Assembly (NCBI GenBank): GCA_003500955.1
Contig: DNQP01000035.1
Coordinates: forward strand, 1-10,711
Origin: Curvibacter sp.
GTDB lineage: Bacteria > Pseudomonadota > Gammaproteobacteria > Burkholderiales > Burkholderiaceae_C
Direction: 5' to 3'
DNA length: 10,711 bases
The translations under genes and the position numbers were made by a program. Positions within the stretch are counted from its first letter, which is position 1; the number at the start of each line of letters is the position of its first letter. A model generated the notes under the pieces. That model did not search any database and was not told the DNA's origin. It saw nothing but the letters and a program-made list of their open reading frames with translations. Shown piece by piece: positions 6,924 through 10,711 of this stretch.

Positions 6924-7769
6924 ATGGCCCACTACCTGATCGGCGACGTGCAGGGCTGCAACGACGCGCTGCAGCGCCTGCTCGACACCCTGGCCTTTTC
7001 CCCCAGCCGCGACACGCTGTGGCTGCTGGGCGACCTGGTCAACCGCGGCCCGGACTCGGCCGGTGTGCTGCGCCGCCTCATCGGCTATGGGGACGCAGCG
7101 CGCTGCCTGCTGGGCAACCATGACCTGCACCTGCTGGCCGTCGCTCACGGTGTGCGCCCACCGCACCGCGGCGACACCGTGGCCGACATCCTGCAGGCAG
7201 CGGACCGCGCGGCCCTGCTGGACTGGCTGCGCCGTCAGTCCCTCGCCCTGCGTCACGTGCAGGCGGGAGAGGAGATCCTGATGGTGCACGCCGGTGTGCT
7301 GCCCTCGTGGGATGCTTCAAAAATAATAGCACTTGCAGCCGAACTGGAGACCGTGCTGCGCGGCCCGGACCTGCCAGACTTCCTGCAGCGCATGTACGGC
7401 AACGAGCCCGCCGCCTGGGACGAGGGCCTGCAGGGCGATGCGCGCCTGCGCGTCATCGTCAACGCACTCACACGCCTGCGCTTCTGCACGGACGACGGCG
7501 TCATGGAATTCGCCACCAAGGAAGGCGCAGGCGCCGCGCCGGCGGGCTACCGGCCCTGGTTCGAGGTACCGGGCCGGCGCACGGCCAGCGTCACCGTGGC
7601 CTTCGGACACTGGTCCACGCTGGGTCGGCTGCAACGCCGCGATGTGCTGGCCCTGGACACGGGCTGCGTCTGGGGCGGCTGCCTCACGGCCCTGCGCCTG
7701 GTCGGCCCGGGCACGCATGAGCGCGTCGAGGTGAAGTGCGTGGCCGCGCAGACGCCGGGCGGACGTTGA
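6924..7769 (+). CDS. apaH: Symmetrical bis(5'-nucleosyl)-tetraphosphatase (Ap4A hydrolase)
   Basis: Cytoplasmic metallophosphoesterase that splits Ap4A into two ADP and removes Np4 caps from RNA. The 281-residue length matches the family. Visible metal-site motifs are 'GDVQGC' (7-12), 'GDLVNRGPDS' (36-45, with the Asn usual in ApaH in place of the Asp of general phosphatases), 'GNHD' (64-67), H122 in 'MVHAGV', and H229 in 'FGHWS'; 'LDTGCVWGG' (244-252) is the typical ApaH C-terminal signature. ATG at 6924 begins exactly at the conserved 'MAHYLIGDVQG'; longer versions of the frame run into the kinase gene. A GAGA at 6915-6918 may serve as a weak ribosome site. Residues 132-137 (SKIIAL) are encoded by TCA AAA ATA ATA GCA CTT, unlike the rest of the gene. 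It is divergent from the kinase and convergent with the helicase, apparently a single-gene unit. Confidence 0.96.
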   Translation: MAHYLIGDVQGCNDALQRLLDTLAFSPSRDTLWLLGDLVNRGPDSAGVLRRLIGYGDAARCLLGNHDLHLLAVAHGVRPPHRGDTVADILQAADRAALLDWLRRQSLALRHVQAGEEILMVHAGVLPSWDASKIIALAAELETVLRGPDLPDFLQRMYGNEPAAWDEGLQGDARLRVIVNALTRLRFCTDDGVMEFATKEGAGAAPAGYRPWFEVPGRRTASVTVAFGHWSTLGRLQRRDVLALDTGCVWGGCLTALRLVGPGTHERVEVKCVAAQTPGGR

Positions 7770-7815
7770 GCGTTGAGCGATTTTGACGCTGAACACCCAA
7801 CGCTGTACGCCCAAC
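7769..7815. repeat. Short tandem and inverted repeats between convergent apaH and helicase genes
   Basis: The 47-bp gap holds two tandem 14-nt units (CGCTGAACACCCAA at 7787 and CGCTGTACGCCCAA at 7801, 12 of 14 identical). Tandem GTTGAGC units start at 7765 in the apaH 3' end and continue into the gap. AGCGTTG (7769-7775) and CAACGCT (7798-7804) form a 7-bp perfect stem enclosing a smaller AGCG/CGCT hairpin. There is no T-tract of intrinsic-terminator type. It may still end both convergent transcripts, or be a small local repeat expansion. Confidence 0.5.
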
Positions 7816-7816
7816 C

Positions 7817-9271
7817 TCACTCGGACTTGAACAGCGCCGCGACCTTGCGCTTGGGCTTGATGTTGGCCGAGATCACACGGCCGGCCGGCTTGGCCACGGC
7901 CTCCCATGGGGCGGGCTCGGCCACCTCGGCCGGGGCCTCGTAGGGCTGGTTGAAGAAGGGATCGGCCGGCTTGGCGGGCACGGGGCGCGGCGTGTCGCGC
8001 GGGGCGGTGCGACGTTCGCGGCGCTCAGCACCGCGGTCCTCGTTCTGCTCGTACAGGCGCCGGCCTTCGTTGAAGCGGCCCTGGCGGCGGATGTCCGGCT
8101 TGTCCTCGTCGTATTCGACGGCCTCGATCTCGATCTTGGTCTTGATCAGCTTCTCGATGTCGGCCACCAGACGCGTGTCCTTGGGTGCAACGAAGCTCAC
8201 GGCCAGACCCGAGGCGCCAGCACGGCCGGTGCGGCCGATACGGTGCACATAGTCTTCGGCGTTGAAGGGGATGTCGAAGTTGAACACCGCCGGTACGTCC
8301 TTGATGTCCAGGCCGCGCGCCGCCACGTCGGTGCAGACCAGCAGGTCGACCTCGCCCTTCTTGAAGGCGTCCAGCGCCTTGAGGCGCTCGTCCTGGCTCT
8401 TGTCGCCGTGCAGCGCCGTGGTCTTGAGGCCTTCGCGCTCCAGCGAACGCGCCAGTCGGGCGCAGCCCAGCTTGCTGTTCACGAACACAAAGGCCTGCTT
8501 CATGCCGCGCTGGCGCAGGATCTGGTGCAGGGCGTGGCGCTTGTCATCGTCACCCACGCTGTAGAAATGCTGCTCGACGGTGGACGCCGTGGCGTTGGAG
8601 CGCGCGACCTCGATGGTCACCGGGTCCTGCAGGTAGCTGCTGGCCAGGCGCTTGATCTCGGGCGAGAAGGTGGCGCTGAAGAGCAATGTGGTGCGCTGCT
8701 TGGGCAGATAGCTCAGGATGCGCTGCAGATCAGGCAGGAAGCCGATGTCCAGCATGCGGTCGGCCTCGTCCAGCACCACGTACTCGACCTGGTTGAGCAC
8801 GGCGTTCTTGGCCTCGATGTGGTCCAGCAGGCGGCCCGGCGTGGCCACCAGCACCTCGACGCCTTTCTTGAGCTCCAGGGTCTGCGGCTTCATGTCCATG
8901 CCTCCGAACACCACCGCACTGCGCAGATTGGTGTACTTGGCATACATCTTGACCTGCTGCGCCACCTGGTCGGCCAGTTCGCGTGTGGGCAGCAGCACCA
9001 GCGCGCGCACGGGGTGGCGGGCCGGGGAGGTGGAGGCGTTTTCGTGCTTGAGCAGGCGCTGCAGCAAGGGCAGCGAGAAGGCGGCCGTCTTGCCGGTGCC
9101 CGTCTGGGCCGCGCCCATCACGTCCTTGCCCGTCAGCACCACGGGGATGGCCTGGGCCTGGATCGGGGTCATGAACTCGTAGCCCATGTCGGCCACGGCA
9201 CGCCGCAGGGGCTCGGCGAGGGTCAGATCGGCATAACGCTGGGGCAGGGCTTCGGGGGAATCAGGGGTCAT
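7817..9271 (-). CDS. rhlE: DEAD-box ATP-dependent RNA helicase, RhlE-like
   Basis: 484-residue RNA helicase that unwinds short RNA duplexes; RhlE-type enzymes act in ribosome assembly, RNA decay and cold growth. All motifs are present: Q motif with Q38 ('FMTPIQAQAIP'), motif I 'AQTGTGKT' (55-62), Ia 'PTRELA' (95-100), Ib 'TPGR' (144-147), II 'DEAD' (168-171), III 'SAT' (199-201), IV 'VFVNS' (262-266), V 'ARGLDI' (318-323) and VI 'HRIGRTGR' (343-350). The core ends near residue 385. A ~100-residue charged, Pro/Arg-rich tail follows, ending in the basic 'IKPKRKVAALFKSE', probably disordered and RNA-binding. The exact subfamily (RhlE versus another betaproteobacterial DEAD protein) is an inference from overall resemblance, so the symbol is tentative. 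ATG at 9271 fits the start of the N-terminal helicase region. The leader holds two perfect GC-rich hairpins; no clear promoter was found. Confidence 0.92.
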   Translation of the reverse strand: MTPDSPEALPQRYADLTLAEPLRRAVADMGYEFMTPIQAQAIPVVLTGKDVMGAAQTGTGKTAAFSLPLLQRLLKHENASTSPARHPVRALVLLPTRELADQVAQQVKMYAKYTNLRSAVVFGGMDMKPQTLELKKGVEVLVATPGRLLDHIEAKNAVLNQVEYVVLDEADRMLDIGFLPDLQRILSYLPKQRTTLLFSATFSPEIKRLASSYLQDPVTIEVARSNATASTVEQHFYSVGDDDKRHALHQILRQRGMKQAFVFVNSKLGCARLARSLEREGLKTTALHGDKSQDERLKALDAFKKGEVDLLVCTDVAARGLDIKDVPAVFNFDIPFNAEDYVHRIGRTGRAGASGLAVSFVAPKDTRLVADIEKLIKTKIEIEAVEYDEDKPDIRRQGRFNEGRRLYEQNEDRGAERRERRTAPRDTPRPVPAKPADPFFNQPYEAPAEVAEPAPWEAVAKPAGRVISANIKPKRKVAALFKSE

Positions 9272-9289
9272 CAGGTCTCGGGGTAATGG

Positions 9290-9306
9290 GCCGTCGACGC
9301 GACGGC
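9290..9306 (-). promoter_or_regulatory. Perfect 7-bp stem-loop in the helicase leader
   Basis: GCCGTCG and CGACGGC flank a 3-nt loop, 18 nt upstream of the helicase ATG at 9271. On the - strand transcript it would fold just 5' of the ribosome-binding region. It could restrict translation initiation or mark the leader for its own helicase. Confidence 0.45.
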
Positions 9307-9320
9307 TGCGCAGATCAAGC

Positions 9321-9337
9321 CCGGGCGCCAGACCCGG
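9321..9337 (-). promoter_or_regulatory. Second GC-rich stem-loop in the helicase leader
   Basis: CCGGG and CCCGG (9321-9325, 9333-9337) form a 5-bp stem with a 7-nt loop, 14 bp upstream of the first leader hairpin as read toward the helicase gene. It would be part of the leader only if transcription starts beyond about 9340. Confidence 0.3.
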
Positions 9338-9345
9338 ACGGCGGA

Positions 9346-9375
9346 TTGCTCAAATTTTGGGCAGGCCCGTATTAT
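9346..9375 (+). promoter_or_regulatory. Candidate sigma-70 promoter for the pyrroline-2-carboxylate reductase-like gene
   Basis: TTGCTC (9346-9351) and TATTAT (9370-9375) are separated by 18 bp in the only AT-rich stretch of the gap. The start of transcription near 9382 would fall inside a perfect inverted repeat CCCTGA-N9-TCAGGG (9376-9396), a plausible operator position. A second -10-like TACAGT (9419-9424), only 8 bp before the ATG, is an alternative that would give an almost leaderless message. Confidence 0.4.
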
Positions 9376-9401
9376 CCCTGATATCCACCCTCAGGGCCGG
9401 C

Positions 9402-9417
9402 CGGGGCCAGAGCCCCG
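9402..9417 (+). promoter_or_regulatory. Strong hairpin (CGGGGC-CAGA-GCCCCG) in the reductase leader
   Basis: A perfect 6-bp all-GC stem with a 4-nt loop ends 15 nt before the ATG at 9433. It would be included in a transcript starting near 9382. No T-tract follows, so it is not a standard terminator; it may affect translation initiation. Confidence 0.35.
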
Positions 9418-9432
9418 CTACAGTGCCGGCAT

Positions 9433-10344
9433 ATGCCCGACGACACCCTGCTCAGCCCGGCCCAGACCGCGGCCCGCTTGCCCTACCCCGACCTGGCCCG
9501 CGAGATCGCCGCCCTGCTGGCCGATCCCGCCGTGCAGGTGCCCCCGCGCCTGGTCCAGCCCCTGCCGGGCGGCGGCAGCCTCTTCGTCATGCCCGCGCAC
9601 GACGCGCGCGTGGCCATCACCAAGCTCATCAGCTACACCCCGGCCAACGCCGGCACGGGCCGGCCCGCCATCCAGGGCGATGTGGTGGTCTTCGACATCG
9701 CCATGGGCGAGCGCCGCCTCGTGCTAGACGGCCCCACGGTCACGGCCCGGCGCACGGCGGCCGTCTCGCTGCTGGCGGCGCAGACGCTGGCGCCGAACCC
9801 GCAAGGCCCGCTGCTCATCGTCGGCGCCGGGGTGCAGGGGCGCGCGCATCTGGAAGCGTTTGCCGCAGGTCTGGATCTGCGAGAAGTCAGGATCGCCTCG
9901 CGCAGCGCGGCCAGTGCCCAGGCTCTGGCCGCTCACGCGCGCACGCTGGGCCTGCAGGCTGACGTGGTCGGCGACCCCAATGAGGCGCTGGCAGACTGCC
10001 CACTGGTCGTCACCTGCACGCCGGCCAGCAGTGTGGTGCTACGCGCCACCCCGCGGCCCGATGCCTTCATCGCTGCCGTCGGCGCGTTCACGCCACGCAT
10101 GGTCGAACTGTCGCCCGAGCTCTGCCGTCACGTCGCCGAACAGGGCACGGTGGTTTTGGACACGCGCGATGCCGACCACGAGGCGGGTGACCTGCTGCAG
10201 GCCGGGCTGGACGTGGCGCATTTCCACACCCTGCGGAACGCACTTCACACAAAGGAAAACCATTGGCAGGGACCGGTTCTTTTCAAGAGCTGCGGCTGGG
10301 CTGGATGGGACCTGGCTGCCGCGCGACTGGCCGTCCACGTTTGA
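9433..10344 (+). CDS. Ornithine cyclodeaminase/mu-crystallin family, probable delta-1-pyrroline-2-carboxylate reductase
   Basis: Predicted cytoplasmic NAD(P)H-dependent enzyme of 303 residues, slightly short for the family (about 310-350). The family signature is clear: substrate-site K64 in 'ITKLISYTPAN', 'TVTARRTAAVSLLAAQ' (102-117), the Rossmann motif 'GAGVQGRAH' (131-139), a 'GAFTPRMVEL' segment (217-226), and the C-terminal 'FKSCGWAGWDLAAARLA' (284-300). I associate the 'SCGWAGWDLAAARLA' ending with proteins annotated as delta-1-pyrroline-2-carboxylate/delta-1-piperideine-2-carboxylate reductases (trans-3-hydroxyproline or D-amino-acid catabolism) more than with true ornithine cyclodeaminases; that is recollection and the substrate is unproven. 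No hydroxyproline dehydratase or racemase is nearby to support a pathway. The start ATG lacks a Shine-Dalgarno sequence. It is divergent from the helicase and convergent with dcd. Confidence 0.88.
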   Translation: MPDDTLLSPAQTAARLPYPDLAREIAALLADPAVQVPPRLVQPLPGGGSLFVMPAHDARVAITKLISYTPANAGTGRPAIQGDVVVFDIAMGERRLVLDGPTVTARRTAAVSLLAAQTLAPNPQGPLLIVGAGVQGRAHLEAFAAGLDLREVRIASRSAASAQALAAHARTLGLQADVVGDPNEALADCPLVVTCTPASSVVLRATPRPDAFIAAVGAFTPRMVELSPELCRHVAEQGTVVLDTRDADHEAGDLLQAGLDVAHFHTLRNALHTKENHWQGPVLFKSCGWAGWDLAAARLAVHV

Positions 10345-10349
10345 AGGCC

Positions 10350-10495
10350 GAGAACTTGCGAAGAAATCGTAGCGAGCAGCCCGAGCGCAAGGCGGACGGA
10401 GCGCAGGAACCGGAACGTACTTCAGGTACGTGAGGATTCCGAGCACCGCCCAACGCAGCGATCGGGTTGCGCAGTAGATTTGTTCGCAAGCTCTC
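10350..10495. repeat. 146-bp imperfect palindrome filling the gap between the reductase and dcd
   Basis: The left arm GAGAACTTGCGAAGAAATC (10350-10368) and the reverse complement of the right arm (10477-10495) agree at 17 of 19 positions. Inside, GCAGCCCGAGCGC (10376-10388) matches the reverse complement of 10458-10470 at 11 of 13. GGCGG/CCGCC (10391-10395, 10446-10450) and GGAA/TTCC (10406-10409, 10437-10440) pair next, and the tip is a perfect ACGTAC-TTCAG-GTACGT hairpin (10415-10431). The right arm enters the dcd stop codon (10494-10496). A transcript from either side would fold into one long hairpin, so it may act as a bidirectional terminator or mRNA 3'-end protector. From recollection, very similar blocks occur between genes in other Comamonadaceae, suggesting a dispersed repeat family. 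There is no open reading frame I believe in it and no transposase nearby. Confidence 0.75.
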
Positions 10496-10711
10496 AGGTC
10501 TTGGGCAGTGTCACCCCATGCTGCCCCTGGTACTTGCCACCCCGGTCCTTGTAGCTGGTCTCGCAAACCTCGTCACTCTCGAAGAACAGCACCTGGGCGC
10601 AGCCCTCGCCCGCGTAGATCTTGGCCGGCAGGGGCGTGGTGTTGCTGAATTCCAGCGTCACATACCCCTCCCACTCGGGCTCGAAGGGCGTGACGTTGAC
10701 GATGATGCCGC
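10494..10711 (-). CDS. dcd: dCTP deaminase, C-terminal 71 residues (gene continues beyond the window)
   Basis: Cytoplasmic enzyme converting dCTP to dUTP for thymidylate synthesis. Only the 3' part is present: translation of the - strand from the window edge gives '[18 protein letters not shown]', then '[19 protein letters not shown]', and ends '[19 protein letters not shown]' and TGA (10494-10496). The trimeric dUTPase-like fold segment and the 'GGKYQGQ' C-terminal arm that closes over the nucleotide are typical of proteobacterial Dcd; the full protein is usually about 190 residues. The Glu of 'LEF' probably corresponds to the catalytic Glu138 of E. coli Dcd. The stop codon lies in the right arm of the long palindrome. 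Confidence 0.93.
   Translation of the reverse strand, partial: GIIVNVTPFEPEWEGYVTLEFSNTTPLPAKIYAGEGCAQVLFFESDEVCETSYKDRGGKYQGQHGVTLPKT

Noticed and set aside
8243..9286. A 347-codon + strand frame opposite the helicase
   Set aside because: Antisense shadow; all helicase motifs are on the - strand.
10039..10566. A 175-codon - strand frame running through the long palindrome
   Set aside because: It overlaps both the reductase and dcd in other frames and is translated mainly from the repeat. Peptides of this kind are, as I recall, annotated as hypothetical proteins in relatives, but the DNA palindrome explains them better.
1..10711. Mobile element, CRISPR, retron, tRNA or defence genes
   Set aside because: I looked for transposase or integrase motifs, regularly spaced direct repeats, reverse transcriptase motifs and tRNA-like cloverleafs and saw none; codon use is even across the genes except for the short apaH patch.

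Overview
The window is high-GC chromosomal DNA with tightly packed genes. Protein family content, codon use and promoter style suggest a betaproteobacterium of the order Burkholderiales, most likely family Comamonadaceae. This placement rests on family resemblance and recollection, not on a search. No rRNA, tRNA, CRISPR array, insertion sequence, integrase or phage gene is visible.

Layout. (1) Positions 1-2861, + strand: the 3' part of a YdcF/DUF218 envelope protein, a small four-helix membrane protein of unknown function, and a multi-domain diguanylate cyclase (Hpt-like helical region, degenerate receiver, receiver, GGDEF). (2) Positions 2845-6817, - strand: a CHASE2-type membrane Ser/Thr protein kinase followed 67 bp later by a CorC/HlyC-family CNNM transporter. 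The transporter's 3' end overlaps the cyclase's 3' end by 17 bp. (3) Position 6924 onward: apaH (Ap4A hydrolase, +), divergent from the kinase; an RhlE-like DEAD-box helicase (-), convergent with apaH; an ornithine cyclodeaminase/pyrroline-2-carboxylate reductase family enzyme (+), divergent from the helicase; and the 3' end of dcd (dCTP deaminase, -), convergent with it and cut by the window end.

How the genes relate. Most look like housekeeping or signalling genes, alternating in strand. Three make or remove signals: c-di-GMP synthesis, protein phosphorylation and Ap4A hydrolysis. Only kinase-corC and possibly ydcF-membrane protein look co-transcribed. No cognate phosphatase or FHA protein for the kinase lies in the window.

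The strongest unexplained signal is not a gene. It is a 146-bp imperfect palindrome (10350-10495) that fills the space between the convergent reductase and dcd genes; its right arm runs into the dcd stop codon. Other points of interest are a GGDEF-like peptide fused in frame to the YdcF fragment at the window start, a short AT-rich rare-codon patch inside apaH, two perfect hairpins in the rhlE leader, a repeat-rich divergent promoter region between the kinase and apaH, and a duplicated WxxTVP motif at the kinase C terminus. I do not see a convincing new multi-gene system such as a defence island, biosynthetic cluster or retroelement.
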